Part shown: piece by piece, positions 16,627-24,308 of the stretch
How the letters are laid out: each line of letters opens with the position of its first letter
How positions within the stretch are numbered: position 1 is the first letter of the stretch
Origin: Planifilum sp021793745
GTDB lineage: Bacteria; Bacillota; Bacilli; Thermoactinomycetales; DSM-44946
Reading direction: 5' to 3'
DNA: 64,000 bases
NCBI GenBank assembly: GCA_937983105.1
Contig: CALKAM010000089.1
Location: 1 to 64,000, forward strand
Notes under the pieces: generated by a model
The model's database searches: none
Told to the model about the DNA's origin: nothing
What the model saw: the letters and a program-made list of their open reading frames with translations, nothing else
Position numbers and translations under genes: made by a program

Positions 16627-17898
16627 GTGGCCGTTGACTTCAGACTCCCCGATGTGGGAGAAGGGATGGCCGAGGCGGAGGTGGTCCGCTGGCTCGTTCA
16701 GGTTGGGGATCGGGTGGAATTGGATCAGCCCGTTGTGGAGATGCAGACGGACAAAGCGGTGGTGGAACTCCCGGCTCCCGCCGCCGGACGGGTGACGGAG
16801 ATCCGCTGGCGGGAAGGGGATGCGGTGCCCGTCGGCGAGGTGTTATTGGTGATCGTCGATGAATCCGAGGAGGAGGGAACGGCGGAGGCACAGAAGGGCG
16901 TGCGGGCGGACGCGGTTCAAGGCGGAGTCGGAACCGTCCCGACCGCTTCGGTCCCCTCCCGTCGTAGACGGGTTCCGGCGGCTCCCTCCACCCGCCGCCT
17001 CGCCCGGGAACTGGGAGTGGACATCACCCAACTCCGGGGCACGGGTCCCCAGGGGCGGGTAACGGACGAGGATGTGCGCCGGGCGGCGGCCGCCGATCCG
17101 GGTCCGGCGGGGGCCGGAGCCCTGCGGGAGGAAAAGGGATCCGAACCGGTGCTGCGGTGTTCTGACCGGGCCATGGCTCGACCGGAGGATCGCCCTTTCC
17201 GGGAGGAGCCGCTGACCCGGACGCGGCGGGTGATCGCCGACCGGTTGCTCTTTTCGGTGACCCGCAAGCCGCACGCCACCCACTTTGATGAATGGAAAGC
17301 GGACGGACTGGTCCGCTGGATTCAACAGCGGCGCCGGGAACAGGATGCTTCCGGGCCGAAGATCTCCTTTCTGCCGGTCCTGCTGAAGATGATTGCCGTC
17401 GCCCTTCGGCATCATCCGACCTTCAACGCCCATTTTGACGAGGACAAACAGACCGTTCGCACCTATTCCTCGGTGGCCCTCGGCATTGCCACCGATACCC
17501 CCCGGGGGTTGCTGGTACCCGTGATTCCGGAGGTGGAAAAAAAGAGCGTGGCGCAGCTGGCCGGGGAGCTGGCCGAGCTGACCGAGTCGGCCCGGAGCGG
17601 AACGATTCCGCCGGAGCGGCTGACGGGAAGCACCTTTACCGTCAGCAATGCCGGAGCCCTGGGAAGCGGACGATGGGCCACCCCGATCATCAATCCGCCG
17701 GAAGTGGCCATCCTCGCCCTTCATCCCGTGGAGCAGCGGCCGGTGGTCCGGGAGGGTGAGCTGGCCGTCGGTTGGGTGATGAACGTCTCCCTCTCCTTTG
17801 ATCATCGGGTGCTGGACGGTGCCGACGCCATCCGATTCACCCAAACCCTGGCCCGTTATGTGGCCGATCCGGGCCGGTTGCTGAAGGAGCTGGTTTGA
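16627..17898 (+). CDS. 2-oxo acid dehydrogenase E2 (dihydrolipoyl acyltransferase)
   Basis: A 423-residue E2 with one N-terminal lipoyl domain (lipoylated Lys43 in QTDKAVVEL), an alanine/proline-poor linker, the E1/E3-binding domain near 120-155 (APSTRRLARELGVDI..LRGTGPQGRVTDEDV), and the catalytic domain ending in SFDHRVLDGADA (His393, Asp397). GTG 16627 is six bases after AGGGAGGG. No E3 gene follows; E3 must come from elsewhere, as is common for second complexes. The complex would release NADH and an acyl-CoA, phenylacetyl-CoA if the pdh link is right. Confidence 0.92.
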   Translation: MAVDFRLPDVGEGMAEAEVVRWLVQVGDRVELDQPVVEMQTDKAVVELPAPAAGRVTEIRWREGDAVPVGEVLLVIVDESEEEGTAEAQKGVRADAVQGGVGTVPTASVPSRRRRVPAAPSTRRLARELGVDITQLRGTGPQGRVTDEDVRRAAAADPGPAGAGALREEKGSEPVLRCSDRAMARPEDRPFREEPLTRTRRVIADRLLFSVTRKPHATHFDEWKADGLVRWIQQRRREQDASGPKISFLPVLLKMIAVALRHHPTFNAHFDEDKQTVRTYSSVALGIATDTPRGLLVPVIPEVEKKSVAQLAGELAELTESARSGTIPPERLTGSTFTVSNAGALGSGRWATPIINPPEVAILALHPVEQRPVVREGELAVGWVMNVSLSFDHRVLDGADAIRFTQTLARYVADPGRLLKELV

Positions 17899-17988
17899 TG
17901 CGGAGGGGGAGGGCGGGAAGGGAAGCCGCAAGACTTTTCCCGTGCAACAAAGGGAAGCGGCATGCTCCTCCCTGGGAAAGGTCGAGCA

Positions 17989-18019
17989 GCCTCATCCACT
18001 TTACGAAGCGGAATGAGGC
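17989..18019 (+). terminator. Hairpin after the E2 gene
   Basis: GCCTCATCC pairs with GGAATGAGGC around CACTTTACGAAGC, then TTTCG. First of two hairpins behind the operon. Confidence 0.5.
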
Positions 18020-18037
18020 TTTCGCCAACGCACCGAG

Positions 18038-18070
18038 AGAGCGATTTTCACCGAGCCCCCGCATCGGGTC
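18038..18070 (+). repeat. Possible degenerate copy of the dispersed stem-loop element
   Basis: GAGCGATTTTCACCGAGC resembles the left arm and start of the loop of copy A (GAGCGATTTTTCGCCGAGC), and it too lies between two terminator-like hairpins. The right arm is not clear. Confidence 0.3.
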
Positions 18071-18113
18071 AGAAGACCATCCCCTCCAGGGCGTTGCAGT
18101 CTGTGCCGTCATA

Positions 18114-18146
18114 CCCCGCTTTACGGAGCGGGGTTTCTTCGGTTTT
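18114..18146 (+). terminator. Intrinsic terminator of the dehydrogenase operon
   Basis: CCCCGCT-TTACGG-AGCGGGG (18114-18133) followed by TTTCTTCGGTTTT. Confidence 0.75.
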
Positions 18147-18212
18147 CTCCTCGAGCTGGACTCCTTCCAGGAAATTCGAGGGTTGAGCTTCTGCCCGCTT
18201 CCCGGTAAAATA

Positions 18213-18232
18213 ATGAATGAATATTCAATCAT
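18213..18232. promoter_or_regulatory. FadR-like palindromic operator
   Basis: ATGAATGAATATTCAATCAT is a near-perfect 20-bp palindrome (9 of 10 positions per arm) and closely fits the Bacillus FadR (TetR-type) box with its ATGAATGA..TCATTCAT arms. It ends 14 bases before the next start codon, so a bound repressor would block that gene. Confidence 0.6.
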
Positions 18233-18246
18233 TGCGGTGATCCACG

Positions 18247-19056
18247 ATGCCGAAGGTTCAGGTTGAAACCCGCGTGGTGGACGTGGTTTACGCTTTGAAG
18301 GGACGATACAAGCGATATGGGTATCCGGCCCGGTTTTGCCTGTATTATATCGATGGCTTATTGATCGATACGGGACCGCCCCGGGCCCGGCAGGCGGTCT
18401 GCGACTGGTTGGAAAACAAGCCCCTGGAACAAATCGCCCTGACCCATTTTCACGAGGATCACTCGGGCAATGCCCGGGAGATCTCCCGGCGCCGCGACGT
18501 GCCCGTTCTGATGGGGAAGGAGACGGCGGAGATGTTAGCCGATCCGCCCCGGCTTCCCCTGTACCGGCGAGCGGTGTGGGGACAGATGGACGCGGTATCC
18601 GGCCGGGAGCTCTCCGACCCGTTGGAAACGGCAGGTCACCGGTTTCGGGTTATCCCCACCCCGGGCCATGTTGACGACCATGTGGCATTCATCGAAGAGG
18701 AGAAGGGATGGCTGTTTGCGGGGGATCTTTTCCTCAGCAACCGCTTGAATTACGGTATGCGCGGGGAATCGGTGCCAAAGATGATCGATTCTCTCCGGAG
18801 CGTGTTGCAGTATCCCGTGGAAACCCTCTTCTGCGGTCACTCGGGAGTGGTTGCCGATGGCCGGTCCGCGCTGGAAAAGAAACTCCGTTTCCTGGAATGG
18901 TTGCAGGAGGAGACCTGCCGGCTGGCGGATCGGGGCCTGACTCCCCGGGAGATCAGCCGCCGTCTCCTCGCCGGCGGCAAGGTGATGGAGTGGGTGACGC
19001 TGGGGGAGTTCTCCTCGGTTCATCTGATTCGCTCGATTATGCAGGGGAGGGGATGA
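18247..19056 (+). CDS. MBL-fold metallo-hydrolase
   Basis: A 269-residue metallo-beta-lactamase-fold protein with the full metal set: HFHEDH (His67, His69, Asp71, His72), a later His in PTPGHVDDH, Asp in AGDLFL and His in CGHSG. The C-terminal 70 residues form a helical cap. The family covers glyoxalases, thioesterases and lactonases; substrate unknown. The FadR-like palindrome just upstream suggests an acyl-CoA related job (inference), for example a thioesterase serving the catabolic genes before it. The ribosome site is weak (GCGGTGA). Confidence 0.85.
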   Translation: MPKVQVETRVVDVVYALKGRYKRYGYPARFCLYYIDGLLIDTGPPRARQAVCDWLENKPLEQIALTHFHEDHSGNAREISRRRDVPVLMGKETAEMLADPPRLPLYRRAVWGQMDAVSGRELSDPLETAGHRFRVIPTPGHVDDHVAFIEEEKGWLFAGDLFLSNRLNYGMRGESVPKMIDSLRSVLQYPVETLFCGHSGVVADGRSALEKKLRFLEWLQEETCRLADRGLTPREISRRLLAGGKVMEWVTLGEFSSVHLIRSIMQGRG

Positions 19057-19072
19057 TCGCCCATCCCGGACG

Positions 19073-19501
19073 TTACGCATTCAACAGCCGGTCGATCTCC
19101 TGGAGGATCGTCACGAGCGGTACGGTTTCGTCGTAGGTGCCGGCCCGATTGCCCTCCCGGTCGATCAGGACGGAAGCGGGGACGGAGGTGATGCCGTAGG
19201 CGTTGTAGGTTTTTCGGCCGTCATCCTTTAATACCGGGAAGGTGTATCCCGCCTTTTTTAAAAAGGCCGGGACCTTGGCGGGATCCGCTTCCCGTCCTGT
19301 CACATTGATGGTGAGAAAGGCGAAATCCGGATGGTTCATCGAGCGGTGCAGCACTTCCTTGTTGGGCAGATCCGCCTGACAGGCGGCGCACCAGGTGACC
19401 CAGAAGGAGAGGAGGACCACTTTTCCCCGGTAGTCGCGCAAACAAACGGTATCCCGGTCATCCCAGGTGGGCAGACAGAAGTCGGGTGCTTGTTGGGCCA
19501 A
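19073..19501 (-). CDS. Thiol-disulfide oxidoreductase, TlpA/ResA-like thioredoxin fold
   Basis: A 142-residue redoxin. The start is TTG 19501, nine bases after AAAGGAGG; longer in-frame readings lack a ribosome site. The active site is WCAAC (Cys38, Cys41), followed by the cis-proline loop SVPASVLIDREG. There is no signal peptide or membrane anchor, so unlike ResA it would act in the cytosol. Alkyl-hydroperoxide or disulfide reduction is possible. It converges on the MBL-fold gene with a 16-bp gap. Confidence 0.85.
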   Translation of the reverse strand: MAQQAPDFCLPTWDDRDTVCLRDYRGKVVLLSFWVTWCAACQADLPNKEVLHRSMNHPDFAFLTINVTGREADPAKVPAFLKKAGYTFPVLKDDGRKTYNAYGITSVPASVLIDREGNRAGTYDETVPLVTILQEIDRLLNA

Positions 19502-19702
19502 GGTTTTACGCCTCCTTTCCCTTGATTCCCTGATTCTAGCATATCCGTTCCGTTTCCCGCAAAGGATCGAAATGCGGAGCGATTCCCCTCTCGTATCCAG
19601 GAACCCCATCTAGGGGAAGCCCCCGAAAGATCGTGTCTAAACCGAATCTTGTCCACCGGTAAAAGGGTATTGAATAGAAAAGAGAGCAAGGGAGGTTATG
19701 AG

Positions 19703-20266
19703 GTGAAGGGCGGGACCCATTTGGCGCTGGGAATCGCTTCGGGGGTGGCGGCCCTTTCCATGCAGGATGCGGAGCTCCATGAGGGCGTTGTGGTTTTGGC
19801 GGCCGCGCTCGCTTCGTTGATGCCGGACCTCGATGAGGAGAAAAGCATCATTTACGGGTACACCATGGGAAAGGTTCCGCTTAAGAGGCGTCGGCTCCTG
19901 GTGGGAGGGCTTGGTGCTTTGTGCCTGCTCACCGCCCTCATGATCGATTCCGGTGCCTTCTTTATGGCGGGGCTTTTTTTCCTGGCCATTCCCTTTTCAG
20001 GGCATCGAAGGTTCACCCATTCGCTGCTCGCCCTCGCGATCGTGACCTACTTCGCCGGGGCCATCCATCCGGATCTCAAGACCCCCGTATTTCTGGGATA
20101 CTTGAGCCATCTGCTCGCCGATTCGCTGACGGTACTCGGCGTTCCCTGGCTGTGGCCCATCCCCAAGCCGTTCCGATTCGCCAAGCTGAAGACCGGAGGG
20201 GTTCCCGATTATCTGATCGGGTACGCCACCCTCTTCTTTGCCTTGATGGCCTGGTACCGGATGTGA
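19703..20266 (+). CDS. YdjM-like membrane-bound metal-dependent hydrolase (DUF457)
   Basis: A 187-residue inner-membrane protein with about four spans. The motif set of the family is intact: GGTHLALG (His near residue 5), MPDLDEEKS, and GHRRFTHSLLALA, whose His and Asp residues bind a metal, followed by GYLSHLLADSLTVLGVPWLWP. GTG 19703 follows GGGAGG; a nearby ATG runs at once into a stop. The reaction is unknown; homologues are LexA-controlled in enterobacteria. A strong terminator follows. Confidence 0.88.
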   Translation: MKGGTHLALGIASGVAALSMQDAELHEGVVVLAAALASLMPDLDEEKSIIYGYTMGKVPLKRRRLLVGGLGALCLLTALMIDSGAFFMAGLFFLAIPFSGHRRFTHSLLALAIVTYFAGAIHPDLKTPVFLGYLSHLLADSLTVLGVPWLWPIPKPFRFAKLKTGGVPDYLIGYATLFFALMAWYRM

Positions 20267-20348
20267 TGTCTCATCGGTTGACGGTGGGAGAGACTCGAGC
20301 AGATCCCGGAGCACCGCCCCCGGCTCCGGGGAAGGTACCCGGCATCCA

Positions 20349-20380
20349 GCATCCATTGCCATGGCAACGGATGCTTTTTT
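20349..20380 (+). terminator. Intrinsic terminator after the ydjM-like gene
   Basis: GCATCC..TTGCC AT GGCAA..GGATGC (20349-20374) with TTTTTT. Confidence 0.85.
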
Positions 20381-20416
20381 GACGCCGGATTCCCGTTGGA
20401 ACCGTTTACCCTTTTT

Positions 20417-20436
20417 GATATTGATAATCATTATCA
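20417..20436. promoter_or_regulatory. Fur box
   Basis: GATATTGATAATCATTATC matches the 19-bp Fur consensus at 18 positions, and TGATAATCATTATCA (20422-20436) is a perfect 7-1-7 heptamer pair. It lies about 30 bases before an AAGGAAGG ribosome site and a decayed AraC-type gene. Confidence 0.85.
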
Positions 20437-20463
20437 TCAGTAGCACAAGGAAGGCTGATCCCT

Positions 20464-20872
20464 ATGGGACACCTCGAAGCGGTCCGGCGGAATACGGGGA
20501 TTTCCTGGACAGTCTGCTCTTTCGCCTTCGGGACATGGAAGTCCTGAACGAAAGCGGACCGCTGAAGGGAACCCAGCAATTCACCGGCTCCCACGTCCTG
20601 ATCGCGTCGATGGGCGGCGGAGAGAGATTGATGTTGAGCAGCAGGGAAATTCGATTGGAACGGAATACCGCCTGTTTTTGTCCGCCGGCGAAACCTTTGA
20701 AGTGGACGCCGGGAGGAAAGGCATGAAAATCTTTCTGTTTCGGTTGATGTCTCGGGAAACGGGGAAGAAGTCATCCCTGACGATCCATGGGGATCTTGCG
20801 CTGGCCGCATTGCAGGTGCGGCCCCTCCGGATCCGCGAGCTGGACGGAAGCGGGCTCCTCGGGGGAGGATGA
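20464..20872 (+). pseudogene. Decayed AraC-type regulator (N-terminal sensor part only)
   Basis: After the Fur box and AAGGAAGG, ATG 20464 opens a short frame; the protein-like text moves to a second frame (EYGDFLDSLLFRLRDMEVL, GSHVLIASMGGGERLMLSSR) and then to a third (EYRLFLSAGETFEVD, GMKIFLFRLMSRETG). Taken together this looks like the cupin-type N-terminal domain of an AraC regulator. The HTH domain is absent: the text ends at 20872, just before the convergent EamA gene. A Fur-controlled siderophore-uptake activator such as Btr is the nearest known type (inference). Two frameshifts and lost DNA-binding part mark it as dead. Confidence 0.6.
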
Positions 20873-20890
20873 AGGCCGGCGGGCGGAGGC

Positions 20891-21766
20891 TCAGATCCGC
20901 ACCAGGACGAGGCCGGCGAAGAGCAGAATCAGGGAGAGGGTTTGCAGCCGGGAAAGGCGTTCCCGGTAGAAGAGGATGGAAAAAACGGCCACCACCAGGC
21001 TGTTGGTGGCGAAGAGGGGAGCGACGATGCTGGCGGGGCCGTCGATCAGGGCGACGGCATACAGCTGCATTCCCACAAAGGAAAAGATCCCGGCCAGGGA
21101 GCCCCACCCCAACCCGGTCAGAAGGGCCCTGCGGCCGTTGCCCGGTGCTTTTTCTTTTCGGGTCCCGCTCCTCCGGCGCAGCAATCCCTCCGCCGCAAAC
21201 CAGACCAGGCCCAACAGATATCCGTAGAACAGAACCAGGGTGCCCGACAGGGCCATCTCCTCGGTGACCTTGAGACCGCCGTTGCGGAGGGTAAACAGGA
21301 GGGTGGCCGCGAGGACCAGGAAATACCACCGGTAGTTTTTGATTTTCAGCTCCTCATCCGGGTCGAAGGGAATCAGCGAGACGGCGAGGATGAGGAGAAT
21401 CACCCCCGCGATCTCCGTTCCCGACAGGCGTTCCCCGTAGACGATCACGGAAAAGAGGATGATCAAAAGGATATTGGTATTGACCAGGGGAGAGGTGAGA
21501 CTGGCCGGGCCCTGGTCGAGGGCCTTCATAAACAGCAGGTTTCCCGCCGCGGAACCCAGGCCGATGACGATACCGGCGATGAGCAGCGGGAGATCGGCGC
21601 GCAGGGTCTCCGTCTGCAGCGCCCACCCGAAAAAACCCAGGGTGCCCGTCAAGTAGAGCCCCAGGAGGGTGTAGAGGGTCGAGCCGCGCCGGGCGGAGCT
21701 TACCTTCATCAAAAAGCCGGACAAGCCGAAGGTGACGGCACTGAGAATCCCCCAGAGGAACCACAT
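20891..21766 (-). CDS. EamA/DMT-family transporter
   Basis: A 291-residue protein with ten predicted membrane spans in two EamA halves (residues 1-135 and 150-291). Each half shows the typical pattern: PASLTSPLVNTNILLIILFSVIVYGERLS in the first, and PASIVAPLFATNSLVVAVFSILFYRERLS in the second. Exports or imports small metabolites; substrate unknown. AAAGGAAAG precedes the ATG. It stands alone and is convergent with the dead AraC gene. Confidence 0.9.
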   Translation of the reverse strand: MWFLWGILSAVTFGLSGFLMKVSSARRGSTLYTLLGLYLTGTLGFFGWALQTETLRADLPLLIAGIVIGLGSAAGNLLFMKALDQGPASLTSPLVNTNILLIILFSVIVYGERLSGTEIAGVILLILAVSLIPFDPDEELKIKNYRWYFLVLAATLLFTLRNGGLKVTEEMALSGTLVLFYGYLLGLVWFAAEGLLRRRSGTRKEKAPGNGRRALLTGLGWGSLAGIFSFVGMQLYAVALIDGPASIVAPLFATNSLVVAVFSILFYRERLSRLQTLSLILLFAGLVLVRI

Positions 21767-21879
21767 GATGACTCTTTCCTTTCAGCGAAATCATCGGAAA
21801 TGTACAAGCACCAAATTATCATATGAAATGCGGGTTGAAAAGGCCCGAAACGGTCCGTTCCGTCCAAGGGGTCGCGAAG

Positions 21880-22312
21880 ATGGATTGGGATCCTCATAGA
21901 AAGAGGCGTCTCGATACGCGCTCGCTTTTGGAGGCACTCTGCTTTCTCTGGATGGTGCTGGTCGTTATGTTTTACAACGTATCGGGACTTTTCGGTTCAG
22001 GACCCGTTTTAGGGGACAGGTGCTTGCGGCAGTGAAGGTCATGTTCTACATCCTGATGGCGATGGTGATCGCCCTCATATACTCGTCGGATACTTTCCCG
22101 GAGATTCGAGACCTCTTGTTCTGGACATCGGTCTGCCTCACCTTTTCGCTCTGTACCTTTGTCCTCTCGATCGGGGACGGGTATCCGTCCACCTCCCACC
22201 TTGGGGAGGAGAGCAAAAGGTTCGAAAAGCCGATTCTCATCGCCAGCGCGGCCTATCCTATATGGTCAGCTTCCTGCTCATCGATCCGATGGCCGCCGTT
22301 TTCTCTCAATGA
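21880..22312 (+). pseudogene. Small four-span membrane protein gene broken by two frameshifts
   Basis: Hydrophobic text runs through three frames in order: LLEALCFLWMVLVVMFYNVSG from ATG 21880, then AAVKVMFYILMAMVIALIYSSD and LLFWTSVCLTFSLCTFVLSIGD after a shift near 21990, then GLSYMVSFLLIDPMAAVFSQ to the TGA at 22312 after a shift near 22255. Joined, they would make a protein of about 140 residues with four membrane spans. No family is recognised. Upstream DNA has no clear promoter. Confidence 0.55.
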
Positions 22313-22626
22313 CCGGCAGATATGCGGAGGCCCCGTCGCTTCCGGAAGGGTGGCGGCGATGCCAATCCGATTCATGGTACAATAGAGCTGTCAGGAGATA
22401 ACCCCGGCGGGCCCTCTGCCGCCGGAGACGGCGGTATGATTTCCCCGGAAATGGTCCCATTGCCGGCGGATTGGCCCGGCTCGGGAATGTGTTGCCTTTG
22501 GCAGTCCGGAAGAGAGCGGCCGCGGCGCCTAGCTGTGCCTGTGAAAGGCCGCGGCATCCTTCGCACCCGACGAGGGCTAACGTTTTTCGCGATATCGAGC
22601 ACATTGGATGAGGGAGGCATTGCCAA
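22313..22626 (+). other. Gene-free stretch upstream of the DUF1802 gene, possible structured leader
   Basis: Contains a TACAAT -10-like box (22378-22383), a CCGCCG-GAGA-CGGCGG hairpin, two copies of GGCCGCGGC about 30 bp apart, and GCACCCGACGAGGGCTAACG, which slightly recalls the 3' end of ydaO-type (c-di-AMP) riboswitches. The remaining consensus of that class is not seen, so no assignment is made. Confidence 0.3.
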
Positions 22627-23211
22627 GTGGTGCAATCGGTGCAGCTGAAGGCCCCGATCGCCCTGAAGGAGTGGGCTGCGGCGGTTCGGGCCTTGGGTGA
22701 AGGAAAGCAGATTCTCGTGATGCGCAAAGGGGGCATCCACGAGGAGACCCGCCAGTTTCAGGTGGAGAGCGACATCTTTTATCTGTTCCCCAACGCGTAT
22801 CATCAGAAAAAGGAGTTGATCAAACCGGCCTTCCATGCCTATGTGGAGGAGGAGCTGACCGGCTCGGCGGAGCAGGAATCGGTCGCCATCCGGTATGTAG
22901 CTCGGTTGGCGGAGGATGTGGAGGTGATGGATGAGGAGGAATTGGCGCGGCTTTCCCCCTTCCACATCTGGACGGACAATTTTGCCGTCGAGCGGCTCAA
23001 GTGGAAGAAGAAGCATCCGCTTCACGTGTTGCTGCTCCGCATTTTCCGCCTGTCCGAACCGATTGAAATCCCGATGAGCTCCGATTATCTGGGCTGCAAA
23101 TCCTGGATTCGCCTTCCCGATGACCTGCCGCAGCGGGAGATGGAGCCGGTGCTGTCCGATGCGGCCTTTGAAGAGGAGCGGAGGCGGATCAAAGACGCGT
23201 TGAAGGGATGA
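22627..23211 (+). CDS. DUF1802 family protein
   Basis: A 194-residue soluble protein matching the DUF1802 pattern by eye: ALKEWAAAVRALGEGKQILVMRKGGIHEE near the start, then FYLFPNAYHQKKELIKPAF, and FAVERLKWKKKHPLHVLLLRIFRL near residue 125. It is found in cyanobacteria and Firmicutes, function unknown. GTG 22627 follows GGGAGG; a second GTG codon directly after it is an equal alternative. The next gene (quinone oxidoreductase) begins after 52 bp. Confidence 0.8.
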   Translation: MVQSVQLKAPIALKEWAAAVRALGEGKQILVMRKGGIHEETRQFQVESDIFYLFPNAYHQKKELIKPAFHAYVEEELTGSAEQESVAIRYVARLAEDVEVMDEEELARLSPFHIWTDNFAVERLKWKKKHPLHVLLLRIFRLSEPIEIPMSSDYLGCKSWIRLPDDLPQREMEPVLSDAAFEEERRRIKDALKG

Positions 23212-23263
23212 ATCGTTCCCTGCGGGGGGCGTCCCTTCAACGGCCCGGGAAGGAGGGAGTCCG

Positions 23264-24247
23264 GTGAGAGCGATTATTGTCCAAAAGGCGGGGGGCGTCG
23301 ATCAGTTGACGATGGGAGAGGTTCCCGCCCCCGAACCGGCGGCGGAGGAGTTGTTGGTCCGGGTGAAGGCCACCGCCCTGAACCGGGCCGATATTCTGCA
23401 GCGGGAGGGAAAATACCCGCCGCCGCCCGGTGCCAGCCCGCTGTTGGGTTTGGAGATGGCCGGCGTGGTGGAACGGGTGGGAAGCCGTTGCACCGGTTGG
23501 AAGGAAGGGGACCGGGTGTTCGGTCTCCTTCCGGGAGGCGGTTATGGGGAGTACTGTGTGATTCCCGGCAGGATGGCGATGCCGATTCCGGAAAACCTCT
23601 CCTTTGAGGAAGCGGCGGCGGTGCCGGAGGTTTTCCTGACCGCCTATCAGGCCCTGTTTTGGCTGGGATCCCTTCAACGGGGAGAGCGGGTGCTGATCCA
23701 CGCCGGCGCCAGCGGGGTGGGGACGGCGGCGATCCAACTGGTCCGGGAAGCGGGGGCGGAACCCCTGGTGACCGCCGGAACTCCGGAGAAGCTGGCTGCC
23801 TGTCGGGCGCTGGGGGCGTCGGCGGCCTTCTCCTACCGGGAAGGCCCCTTTGCCCCCCGGGTGAGGGAAGCGACCGGCGGCCGCGGGGTGGACCTGATCC
23901 TCGATTTTGTCGGGGCTCCGTACTGGGAGCAAAATGTGGAGTCCCTCGCGACGGACGGCCGTCTGATCCTGATCAGCACCCTGGGCGGTCCCAAGGTGGA
24001 AAAGGTGAACCTGCTCGCCCTGATCAGCAAGCGGATCCAGGTGACCGGCACCACCCTGCGCGCCCGCAGCGTCGATTACAAGATTCGGTTGACGGAGGAT
24101 TTCGCCCGTTTCGCCCTGCCGCGTTTCCGGGACGGGCGGCTGAAGCCGGTGATCGACCAGGTCTTTCCCTGGGAGTCGGTGAAGGAGGCCCATCGCCGGA
24201 TGGAGGCGAACCGAAATATTGGCAAAATCGTGTTGAGGGTCGATTGA
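23264..24247 (+). CDS. NAD(P)H quinone oxidoreductase, zeta-crystallin/PIG3 type
   Basis: A 327-residue zinc-less medium-chain dehydrogenase/reductase. The N-terminal GroES-like part has the PIG3 hallmarks ALNRADILQREGKYPPPPG and LGLEMAGVVERVG, and the Rossmann part has HAGASGVGTAAIQL near residue 145. Such enzymes reduce quinones or enones with NADPH. The GTG start follows AAGGAGGG. Probably co-transcribed with the DUF1802 gene; ends at a strong terminator. Confidence 0.9.
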   Translation: MRAIIVQKAGGVDQLTMGEVPAPEPAAEELLVRVKATALNRADILQREGKYPPPPGASPLLGLEMAGVVERVGSRCTGWKEGDRVFGLLPGGGYGEYCVIPGRMAMPIPENLSFEEAAAVPEVFLTAYQALFWLGSLQRGERVLIHAGASGVGTAAIQLVREAGAEPLVTAGTPEKLAACRALGASAAFSYREGPFAPRVREATGGRGVDLILDFVGAPYWEQNVESLATDGRLILISTLGGPKVEKVNLLALISKRIQVTGTTLRARSVDYKIRLTEDFARFALPRFRDGRLKPVIDQVFPWESVKEAHRRMEANRNIGKIVLRVD

Positions 24248-24260
24248 AGGGTCGGCCGGG

Positions 24261-24302
24261 GCCGTTTTCGCCCATTGGGCGGAAACGGCTTTTCTGTTTT
24301 TT
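24261..24302. terminator. Terminator between quinone oxidoreductase and MFS genes
   Basis: GCCGTTTTCGCCC-ATT-GGGCGGAAACGGC then TTTTCTGTTTTTT. Confidence 0.85.
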
Positions 24303-24308
24303 CGACCT

